Notes under the pieces: generated by a model
What the model was told of the DNA's origin: nothing
What the model saw: only the letters and a program-made list of their open reading frames with translations
The model's database searches: none
In this document: positions 10,701 through 21,900 of the stretch, one piece after another
Layout of the letters: each line of letters starts with the position of its first letter
Position numbering within the stretch: position 1 is the first letter of the stretch
Translations under genes and position numbers: made by a program
Source: Candidatus Zixiibacteriota bacterium
Lineage (GTDB): Bacteria; Zixibacteria; MSB-5A5; GN15; FEB-12
Length of the DNA stretch: 64,000 nucleotides
Assembly (NCBI GenBank): GCA_022571845.1
Contig: JACZXB010000001.1
Span: forward strand, 541,953 to 605,952
Direction: 5' to 3'

Positions 10701-11436
10701 ATACCAGTCAACCAGCAACCGCAAAGAATTTCTGGAAAAACAGCTTACCGACCTTGAAACGGCGCGTGATGATCTCCTGGCCACCATTACCAAAATAAAC
10801 AAAACCGCCCGGACACTTTTTGAAGAAACATTTGAGAAAGTTAAAGATAATTTTCAGATGCTGTTCACCGAATTGTTTGAAGGCGGCGAAGCCAGCATAT
10901 ATCTCGAAAACCCCAACGACTCACTTGAATCAAATATTGAAATTACTGCCCGCCCCCGCGGCAAGAAACTTATTGCTATTACCATGATGTCCGGTGGAGA
11001 ACGGGCGCTGACGGCTATCGCACTGTTGTTTGCGCTATACCTGGTAAAACCGTCTGCTTACTGTATTCTCGATGAGATAGACGCACCTTTAGATGATGCC
11101 AACTGCCGCCGATTTTTGAAATTGATTGCTCGCTTCGCAGATAACACCCAGTTCATTATTATTACGCACAACAAAATCACTATGGAAGCTGCTGATAATC
11201 TCTATGGTGTGACAATGTCCAGCCCCGGTGTTTCTCAAATTGTGGCGGTCAAGTTCAGCCAGGTTAACTCAGAAACCGGCGAGGTTAGGCTGGAAACCCC
11301 AGCTGATATTATCGAAACCGACGAGGCTGCAGAAAAAACAACTATAGCAGAAACAGACGATCTGATTCCACAACCGGTAGTTGATAGAATTAGTCCGAAA
11401 ATCGAATCTCCGGTAAAAAACAGAGAAGATAATTAG
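7729..11436 (+). CDS. smc: Chromosome segregation protein SMC
   Basis: Walker A [21 protein letters not shown], long coiled coils, hinge, signature [18 protein letters not shown], Walker B [15 protein letters not shown]. Confidence 0.97.
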   Translation: [1235 protein letters not shown]

Positions 11437-11450
11437 TTCTCTATTCACAA

Positions 11451-12365
11451 ATGTCCGGCGTTCTAAGTAAACTTAAAAGTTCACTATCTAAGACCAGAGC
11501 TAATATCTTTGGCAAAATCTCCAGACTGGTTTTAAACAGGAAAATCGATGACGATCTTCTGGAGGAGATTGAAGAGACGCTTATCGAAGCCGATGTTGGC
11601 ATTAAGGCTACCGGGCGGCTGATAGAAACTGTCAAAGCAAAAGCCAAAGAGCAGAATCTTACCCGGGCAGAAGATATAATTCCTCTATTAAAAGATGAAA
11701 TTGCGACTCTGCTATCATTCGAGAATCGTGACGTTCCCCAAAAAACTGGGGAAAGACCAGAGGTCTGGCTTATTATGGGAGTAAACGGGGCCGGTAAAAC
11801 AACCACTATAGGGAAACTTTCGACTATTATGTCGTCGCAAGGCAAAAAAGTAATTATTGCAGCCTGTGATACTTTTAGGGCAGCCGCTATTGACCAGATA
11901 GCAATCTGGGCTGAGAGAAGTAATGTTGATATTGTCAAATCTCAGGAAGGCTCCGACCCGGCAGCAGTAGCCTTTGACGCCGCAACTGCTGCCAAAGCAC
12001 GAAAGGCCGACTTTCTTCTGGTAGACACTGCCGGCAGACTGCACACAAAAACAAATCTGATGGAAGAACTAAAAAAAATTAAACGCACGATAAACAAGGC
12101 CCTGCCTGATGCAGCAGTTTATTCAAAGTTAGTTATCGATGGTTCCACCGGTCAGAACGCTGTCAGTCAGGTGAAACAGTTCGGTGAAGCTGTAGGCTGC
12201 GACGGTATCATTATTACAAAACTCGACGGTACTGCCAAAGGAGGAGTGGTAATTGCCATAGCAGCAGAGCTGCAAGTGCCTATAGAATATATTGGCATTG
12301 GTGAAGGAATCGAGGACTTGCAGATTTTCGACGCCAGAGAATTTACTGAGGCACTTTTTTCTTAG
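11451..12365 (+). CDS. ftsY: Signal recognition particle receptor FtsY
   Basis: GVNGAGKTTTIGKL, ACDTFRAAAIDQ, DTAGRLHTKTNLMEEL, TKLDGTAKGG. Confidence 0.97.
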   Translation: MSGVLSKLKSSLSKTRANIFGKISRLVLNRKIDDDLLEEIEETLIEADVGIKATGRLIETVKAKAKEQNLTRAEDIIPLLKDEIATLLSFENRDVPQKTGERPEVWLIMGVNGAGKTTTIGKLSTIMSSQGKKVIIAACDTFRAAAIDQIAIWAERSNVDIVKSQEGSDPAAVAFDAATAAKARKADFLLVDTAGRLHTKTNLMEELKKIKRTINKALPDAAVYSKLVIDGSTGQNAVSQVKQFGEAVGCDGIIITKLDGTAKGGVVIAIAAELQVPIEYIGIGEGIEDLQIFDAREFTEALFS

Positions 12366-12386
12366 CATAAATTCAAGGAATCAGTT

Positions 12387-12857
12387 TTGGTCAAATTAGA
12401 AATTGTCGCGGTTGACAAATCCAAAGATAGCTGGCTGGACGAAGCTGTCGCTCATTATGAAAAACTCCTCTCAAAATATACCAGAATCAAGTGGACAGTT
12501 ATTACTTCGCCGGCAAAATCATCTTCGCTCTCTCCTGCTTAAATAAAACGACTGGAAGCCGATAAGCTCGAAAAAAATCTGGGTGACTGCTATCTGTTAG
12601 CCCTGGCAGATAGTGGAATAAAGATTTATCGTTTTACATTCGCAAAAAACTTAGAGAAGCTCTCTGTCAGAAGCAGCAACTAATTCAAAATAGTTATCGG
12701 CGGACCTTACGGACTTGACCACAGCATACTAAAAGAGGCGAACGAAGTTTGGTCATTATCCGGACTCACATTTTCTCATCAAATTATAAAAATAGTTTTG
12801 CTGAAGCAACTTTTCCGAGCCTTTTCAATTTTGCAAAACAGAGACTACCACAAGTAG
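12387..12857 (+). pseudogene. rlmH: RlmH (23S rRNA pseudouridine1915 N3-methyltransferase) reading frame with two in-frame TAA codons
   Basis: Frame from TTG 12387: LVKLEIVAVDKSKDSWLDEAVAHYEKLLSKYTRIKWTVITSPAKSSSLSPA*IKRLEADKLEKNLGDCYLLALADSGIKIYRFTFAKNLEKLSVRSSN*FKIVIGGPYGLDHSILKEANEVWSLSGLTFSHQIIKIVLLKQLFRAFSILQNRDYHK*. TAA at 12540 and 12681; no frameshift; full RlmH length. Confidence 0.9.
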
Positions 12858-12879
12858 ATAGATTATCAGAATTTTGAGT

Positions 12880-12915
12880 AAAAAAAGCGCCCGCAAACAA
12901 GCACGCGGACGCTTT
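12880..12915 (-). terminator. Rho-independent terminator of the giant repeat-protein gene
   Basis: Reverse strand AAAGCGTCCGCGTGCTTGTTTGCGGGCGCTTTTTTTA. Confidence 0.75.
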
Positions 12916-12938
12916 GAGGAAAGATAAGAGGGAAAATT

Positions 12939-15900
12939 TTATTTTAGCATCATCATCTTTCGAGTTCTCTTAAAATCACCGGCTTCGAGTCTGTAGAAAT
13001 AAACACCACTGGCGACCTGATTCCCGGTCTGGGAAGCGCCATCCCATAGCACCTCAACCATACCGGTTTCATTTGAGCCGGATATCTGTCTTACAAGACT
13101 GCCGTTTACATTGTATATATTGATCTTCCAGTCTGACTGGTCAGGCAGATAGAAACTAATGTTAGTGCTGGGATTAAACGGATTCGGATAATTCTGATAA
13201 AGCTCAAAATCTGTAGGAAGTTCAATTTCACTAAAGCTTGACCTATATGGCCTGCCATCTCCGTCCGCAAACTCGCTCTTTATAAGCTCCGGCTGCTGGC
13301 CGTTTACGAATCTCAGTTTTATTAACTGGCGATTGCCTGATTCAACAGTATTGCCATTCATGCTGAATACCAGAATGCGAAGTTCGTCATCAGCTATGTG
13401 GTAGCGGAGATCCATATGTTCGGCATCTGCGGCTAGCTCTGGGACTATGTCCGTTTCTGATGAATTAAGTTTGAAGACCAGATAGGCGCCGCCAATGCCA
13501 TTGGAGGAATTAGAAGATATTACTAGACCATCTTTGTTTCGAACTAACTGCAACAGAAGCTCTTGATCATGAGGATTTAGTTTTGGTATCGGGTCGGCAT
13601 CGCCAAGAATAATTCGAATGAGCAGGACCAAATCAGCAACCGAAAGCGTGATTCCATCGGCGTTAATATCTGTTGCTGCAATCTGAGCAACAACATTGAT
13701 AGTGAAAACTCTCAAGCCATAGATGAAGTAGTTGGTGAACACAATCGCATCTGCAACTTCATAAGGCACGGAGTTAAGGTTTATATCACCCCGGTCGTTA
13801 AAAGAGACCTGATCGAGTATACAAATACCTCCGTTAAAGAACTCAACACATCTTCTTGGTGCTACTTCGGCTTCAGGTCCTATGCAGGAGTCAGGTGTAC
13901 CCATTCCCTGCGGCCTGCTGCTTTCAGGAAAACTTATGCTGTCTTCTTCGTCCCAGATTAAGATACCTTCTCCATTATAAATCTTATTGTCAATGAACAA
14001 TTCGTTACCCGAAGGGTTACCAAAAGTATTATCGCTGCAGTCAAACCAGATAAAGTTTATCGGCAGGAACAATCCGCTAATGTTCTGGTTGTTAGAAACC
14101 TGGAACGTAATTTTTATAAATCTTCCGTTAGGCGATAGCGCTTCGACCGGCGGATGGGCCGCGCCGTTGCTGATATCTGCAATACCGATGAAACGAATTG
14201 TTCCCGAAGGACAGGCGCTGCCGCAGGAGGCTGAGTTGAGTCTATAGGTAAAGAACTCCCAGCTTTCTATTTCTGTTCCTTCTTTGGTGGCGTTGCTAAA
14301 GGACGTCACCGTAGCATCATAGCCAACTAGAAGATCAAAACCGCCGATTGCACGATTTGTCTCTATATTTATAAAAACATCATGCGTTCTTCCCACCGGG
14401 ATACATTCACCCGGATCAATTACAAGTACTACACACTTATCGCAGTCGGGGCCAGGCACAACTTCTACTGTAAATGAATCTACTACCTGGTTACAGCCGT
14501 CATCGACTTGAATGCAGAAAGTATAAGTACCGAACACATTTTCGTCTGGCTCAAAACAGACCTGACCGCTGTCTAATGTGGCAAGTTCCAGTGTACCCGG
14601 GCCGCAAATTTTTGTGATATTCAGAAGTGAATCATCTGTTGCAAAAATTCCCGGAATGCAAATCTGCCCGGTATCAAAATCACAGCGTTCAACAACGACA
14701 CCTTGCGGAAGTGACAAAACGGGCGGTTCATCTACATCGAAATTGATTGTTGTAACACAGCTGTCTGATCCGCATGTGCCCTGGGCATAAGTAATAACTT
14801 GAATTGTGCCATCCTGACTGACAGTTACGCATATCGTACTATCGGTGAGGACTGCATTATCACTTACAGAAAGCTCGACATCCGAACCTGTAACAGATAC
14901 CGGGAAGCAGATAAAATTTCCGTCATTAAGACAGATGCTGGTGTCAATTTGGATCGGACAGCTAATAACAGGAGGCTCCAGGACTGTGGCATTAAGGACG
15001 AATAAGCAGGTATCAGTATTGCATATTGCTTCGGCAACTACCATCACATCATGTGCACCTGATACTTCCGGGAAAACCACAACCAGCCCCAAATCGTGAT
15101 TATAATACCCATTAAGCTCTCCATTTAAGAACACTGTTACGGTTACATCAAAAGGAGTAACTAGTACTGATACCGTGGCAGAATCTCCAATACAGATCGT
15201 ACGAGACTGCGCTCCTGAAGGACAGGTTATATTTGCTACTGATATCGAAATTCTTATAGCCGTAGTATCAGAGCCAATTGCACCGCAAGAATCGTAGGCA
15301 GTAAAAATAAGATTGTACAAACCCTGAGCCGGCGGAGTAAAGCAGTATTCATTGCCGGTCAAAATGCCGTCCGGACCTACGACACTATCTATATTATTGT
15401 CTGCGTCTGTTACTGTAAACGGCACGCAAATTTCCGGAATTTCACAGACATCATATGTTGTATCAGGCGCTGAGACTAAGGCCGGAGGTGAATTAGCTTC
15501 GACTCTGATGCTGAAGTCGCAAGTATCTGCGCCGCATGCACCAATGCCAATAATCGTTAAATTATAGGTTCCGGCTTCGGACACCGGCAAACATACTGAA
15601 TCGCCAGAAATAAAGGCCGGAGCAGTAACGCTCAGAGACTGTACCGAATTAGATTTTATTATCGGATAACAAAGTGTATCCGGCCCGCAGATTGTAACTG
15701 AATCGTCTGCCGGACAGGATATGAAAATTGAATCTACAATTGTAACATCGAAGTACAACTGGCAAGTCAAGGTACTGCATGGAGAGTAAACGCTTAAATC
15801 AATGGTATAGAATCCGCTGGTGTTTGCCGTGAAAAAGATCTCGCTTTCATCAAAATAACCAAAACTCGTTATTATACTATCAGGCTGCCCGGAAATGTCT

Positions 15901-18900
15901 ATGAATCTGCTTACTAAACCGGGGAAACATAAACTGGAAATAAGAGTGTCCAGCGGACAGTCAAGGCCAATAGCCTGATCATTTTCTATGCTAATGCACT
16001 TAGTCGTTGTGTCAGCCAGACCGCAGGAATCTGTTGCTATTACGTCGATGCAATATAGACCAACCGTATCTGTCGGCGTAAAGCAAATCTGCTGATTTTC
16101 GGAATCGAAATAACCTAAAGATGGTACCACGCTGACGATGTTGTTTTCGCGGTCAAAAATATCAAGCGGCAAGCAGATTTCGCCAAATACACAGATTACG
16201 TAGACTGAATCCGAAACAGCAAAACTTATTTCCGGCGCCTCATTTATAAATACTGTTACCGTTATCTGAGCAGAGGCCTGGGCGCCGCATGAATCGGTCG
16301 CCGAGACCTGCAGGATATAGACACCTTCGGTATCTGCTGCGAAGCTTAACAGACTGCTAAACGGCTCATAGGAAGCCCAGCTATCGGTATTGATTGAAAC
16401 GATATTGTTATCAGGGTCACCGATTGCGACCGGGAAACTTACAAAATCCGGTCCGCACAGCACAAAAGTAGTATCACCGGGCAAATGAACTACCGGTGCT
16501 TGGTTACAAACAACATTGACAGTAAACTGACAGATTATAGTATCGCAAGGTGTAACAGCCCTGACAATTATCAGGTTGCGAACACCGCATTCGGCATAGA
16601 AGCAAACTTGGTTATTCTCTGCATCATACCAGGTTGCAATTCCACTAACGCTTATGTCGGCCCAGACAGGAATATTTCCCAGAGGGAAACAAAGAGTTTC
16701 CGGCTGGCAAATGAAGATAGAAGTATCGTTCGGGCAACTGAGGTCAATAAACTGGTCTGTAAGTACAGTGACGACAGCCGTATCGGCGACAACTTTGCCG
16801 CAAGAATCTGTGACAGAAGCAATTATAGTGTAAGTTCCGCTGTCATACGGCACAAAACAAATTTCGCCATTCGAATAATTTCCGTAATTGACCGAAATAT
16901 CACCATCTGCAAACTGCTCTTCAAAGTCTGAGAATAAAAGCGGCAGGCAAATATAAGCTGGTCCGCAGAGATAAACCGTGGTGTCGGACATTGAAACTTC
17001 CACGACCGGTGCAGTATTGAGTATGATATCAAACCACAAGCTGTCTCTGGCTACGCGACCACAGGAGTCGGTTATTTCTACAATCAAGTAATCCGAAATG
17101 CTGTTTTCAATAGTGACACAGAATAGATTGGTGAGCGGGTCAAACTGTCCGTAATTGACTGTTATCGAATTGAAATTTGCTATAGTATCAGGGTCAATAC
17201 AAAACTGGGTCGGCTCGCAAATTACAGCCGCAAAATCTTCACCAAGTTCCACGAAAGGTGCCGGTAGAAAAGTAACCGTGACATAGACAGTATCAGCAGC
17301 TTCCACTCCGCAGGAATCGACCGCAGAAACCCATACTTCATAGACGCCGGCTGTATCTGCGCTAAAGCAGACGACGTTATTGGTCAGTTGATAGTTTGAT
17401 GATACCGAAGAAATATTGTCGTCATCTATTGTGATAAAGAGACAAACAGAATCCCCCGGACATATCTGACGGGTCGTGTCCGGTCCAAGACTGACTATTG
17501 GAGGTGTATTAAGAGTAACTGTAACATTAATTGTATCAACATCCACTGCACCGCAGGAGTCAATTGCTGTAACGATTATTTCGTAGACCCCTGAACCGTC
17601 CGCTATAAAGCAGAGGCTGTCCTGTCCTACTATCAAGCCGATATTTGAGAACAGAACCTCGAGATTATTATCGGGGTCATTCGCAGAGAACCCAAAACAG
17701 ATTTCCTGTTCGTTACAGCCTTCGACTGAAAAATCATCACCAAGAATGACAACGGGATCAGAATTAACAATAATGTTTATCGACAAGAAATGAGTGGAAC
17801 TGTTGCCGCAAGAATCCGATCCTTTTAGTCCAATGTCATAAGCTCCGCTCGTATCGGGCACTATACATACCAGGCTGTTATTGGTAACTGTAGCAGATCC
17901 AGAAATTATTTCAATTGTTACCGGGTCACCGTCGCTGTCTGAAGCAGACACTACGAAGCAGACCGTGTCTCCGATACAAGCAAAGAAATCCAGGTCAAGG
18001 GGAATTTCCAATTCCGGTGCCTGATTGAGAATAACCGTTATTGTAACGGTTTGAGTATAGGTTGCAGCAGAATCAAGCGAACCGTCCTGGCACAAATCAG
18101 AAACCTGATAGACAAACAAATAGGCAGCTGAATCAGTTTTTACCGGAGTAAAGCACTGCATTCCAGAATTATCTGTCAGCTGAGTAAACTGACCCGGTCC
18201 CTGACTGAGAATAATTTCCAATGAATCGCCATCAGGGTCAAAGGCAAAGACATCGAAACAGATTTCTTCTAATCCACAGAGATAAATTGTCGAATCAAAC
18301 CCAATAATTTCAGGCGGACGGTTAATGATTACGCTATCGCTGATTAGAGCAGTATCGCTGCCGCAACTGTTTGATGCTGCTACTTCGAAACTATATACGC
18401 CTGGTGTATCCGGCAGATAAGTAATTATACCCGACAGAGAATCGACTGAACCGGCTCCCGAGAGAAGTTCAAAAATTGTCGGGTCAGCAGAATCACTAGT
18501 AGCGAATATATTAAGTTCTCTATTAAAAGCTTCTGTGCAATATTTGAATGAGAAGAACTGGTCTGCGATAGTCGGCGCTACACCGGCATCAATTATTACT
18601 CTGAAAGACGACTCACAGAACTCTCCGCACTCATCGGTACAACGGAAAGTAACATCGACAGTATCATTCGCTTGCGGCGTATAGCACCAGAATCCATTTT
18701 CGATTACGCCAGGACCGCTTACGACTTCGCAGCTGATGAGATTTCCGTCAATATCTGAGCCACCAACGGGCAGACAAATTTGCTGGGTAACGCAGCTGGT
18801 AATTGTCGTATCGCCTATCAAATCGCAAACCGGAGCGCTGTTGGTATCGACTATCACCAGCGTCTGACAAGTATCTGAGATGCCGCATGAATCCGTCGCA

Positions 18901-21900
18901 ATAAATGTGATAAGATTTTCACCAACGACCGGGGTAAAGAACAACGTATCCCCGGAGAGCAGTCCTAAATCTACTGAGAGCGTAAGTTCATCGCCATTTA
19001 TATCAGTAGCCGTAAAACCTGTCAGGAAAATTTCCGATAGATTACACAGCAGCATTGAGGTGTCTGCAGGACAGAACACTTCAGGGGCTTGGTTCAAGTT
19101 GATAGTGACGTTAAAACTGCTTTCACAGAAAGCACCGCAACTATCGCTGCAGCGGATGACAACTTCAAAAGTCGTATCATTGGTTGGTGTATAGCACCAT
19201 AATAGACTGGTCGTATTTGAAGATAGTTGAGAAGCAATGGCATTCTTGCCGGTCGCTCCTGCTAAACTTCCAGGCCCGGAGACAATTTCGCAACCTATCA
19301 GATTGCCGTCGGCGTCAGTACCGAATATTGGCAGGCAAATTTCTGTAACATCGCAAAGGTTAAAGACGGTATCTGATGGAACATCGCAGACAGGTGCTTC
19401 ATTAATATTAATTGTTACTCTGAAACTATCAATACAGACATTATCACAATCGTCACGGCACTCTATTACAACATCAAGTACGGCATCGGAATCGGCTTGA
19501 TAGACCCAGTAGCCGTCGACAATTGAACCAGCGCCGCTTATAACAGTACAAACTGGATCGGACTGGTCGATGTCGTAAGCAGAAATCGGTAGTGTAATCT
19601 CGGCCGGACCACAGATAAAGAAACTAGTATCGGACGGAAGCTGGCAAATTGGGGGTTCATCAATTGTTATGCTTACTAATATACGGTCAGTCCGCGAGGC
19701 CTGGCAGCTATCAGTTACTGTGACGATTATTTCATAGAGGCCGCTGGTATCAGCCATAAATAAAATTAAACCGGCAAATTCATCATAACTTGCCCAATCC
19801 GGCAACTCTATACTGCTGATATTGCCATTGGGATCGGTTATTCCAACAGGAATACCAACTGTGTCCGCCATGCACAGGGAAATCGAGGTGTCACCGGGCA
19901 GAAATACCAGAGGCGCTAGATTGCATACGACATCAACAGTAAACTCACAGCTTATAGTATCGCAGGGCGTGATTGCCTTAACGATAATCCGGTTGCGAAC
20001 ACCGCATTCAGCATAAAAACAAACCTGGTTATTCTCTGCATCATACCAGGTAGCAATACCGCTAACCTGGATATCCGCCCACTCTGGAATATTACCCAGA
20101 GGGAAACAGAGTGTTTCAGGCTGACAGATGAAAATCAACGTGTCCGGCGGGCAGGCCAGATCAACAAACTGGTCGGTCAGAATTCTTACCACTGCCGAAT
20201 CGGCGACTATGTTACCGCAGGAATCCGTAGCAGTTGCAATAATGGTATAATTACCGCTGTCATAGGGCACGAAACAGACGAAGCCATTTTCATATTGGCC
20301 TATATTGACTGTAATGCTTGAATCCGGCAAACTGATATTATCATAACCAATTTCAAGCGGTAGACAGACGTAACTTGGCTGACAGAGATAAATGGTCGTG
20401 TCTGGCATAGCTATTATTACTTCCAGCGGACTGCCGTTGTTAATTACGGTTATGATAGTGGTGCAACTGTCAGAGAGTCCGCAGCTGTCTGTGACTATCA
20501 AAGTTATGACATTGTCACCCTGTATTGGATTAAAGCAAACAGTGTCTCCAGAAAGACTTCCGCCAACTACTGTTATATCAGCAATGTTTCCATCCTGGTC
20601 AGTCGCAAAAAATCCCGGCAGACAAATCTGCCCGGGTTCGCAGGAGGTTATTGTATCATTCGGAGGACAAACAGCTACCGGCGGATAATTGACGACAACA
20701 TCAATACAGTAAGAAATAGTGTCCGACAACCCGCAGCTATTAGTAATTATGACATAATCGCAGTAGCGGCCAGAACTGTCGACATAAAAGCAAACCGTAC
20801 TGTCTGAGGCATTAAACACGCCCAGATTGCTACTGCCGGTCAATCCGCCATTCGGATTGTCGATTGTTAGTTTTACGCAAACTTGGTTGGCGCCCTCGCA
20901 GAAATAGATGTCTGTAGTATCTATGTCAACTATTACAGGTGGTTCGTTAATATTTATGAAAATTTCAAAACTATCTACTGCACTCAATCCGCAGAAATCC
21001 ACGACTGACAATACTATCTGATAGACAGCCGAACTGTCAGCTTGAAAACAAACTTTATCATTGTCTATGATTTGGCCAAAATTCGTCCAAATGGAGTCAA
21101 TGTCATTATCCGGGTCACCAACAGCAAAGTTAACGCAAATGGTTTCAGGCAGACACAGATTGATTTCTGTCGGCGCACTGGCGGTAATGAACGGCGGCTG
21201 CCCCAATGAGACAGTTACGATAGTAATACAAGTATCAGCCTTACCACAGCTATCTGTGGCAATCAACGTAATAGTGTTAGCACCTTCGACAGGCACAAAG
21301 CAGACTGTATCGCCACTCAATACGCCGCCTGAAATTTCAATCGTGGCTAAGTTATTATCCGGGTCAGTCGCACCGAATCCGGTTAAACAAACTTCCTGAA
21401 GTTCACAGAGAAAAATACTGGTATCTGCAGGGCAATATGCGGCGGGTGGAATGTCGCCAAAACATGGGTCCTCCAGTCCTTCACAGAAAACTGAAGGGCC
21501 GCATATTGTAGCAATATTTTTATTAACACCTGCTTTGGGAGCAAATTGGGTATGATCAAGGGCCAGCAGCTGATCCAAAGTGAAGCTGAACGTGAATGAA
21601 GTATCAGCTGGAAAATTTTCAATGTCATCCCACTTTATGCCCCATAGCTTTAAATTACCATTTTTGCCAATAGTGCCTAAGCTCGGTTCAACTGCAACCA
21701 AATTCTGTTCTGTAATTAATGAGCAGAGTTCTATGAAGAAGTAGCTCAGCTCAGGCGGCTGCCCGTCCCATCGCAAAGAATAATCCCACTTGGAGGTGCT
21801 TGCTACCGTATCATAGGTCACCTCCTCAAAAATAAGAGTGAAATGACTGGTGACTTTAATAGTGTCACAATCAAGGTTTATTGCAGAAGAGCTCCCAGCA

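Noticed and set aside
12540-12683. Genome-wide TAA reassignment as explanation for the rlmH stops
   Set aside because: Long genes such as smc and the 9-kb repeat gene contain no in-frame TAA, and many genes here clearly end in TAA.
13987-21628. Many ORFs of 60-150 aa antisense or out of frame within the giant repeat gene (e.g. 16485..16931 +)
   Set aside because: They lie within a convincing 3009-codon gene, show repeat-derived composition and have no recognisable domains.
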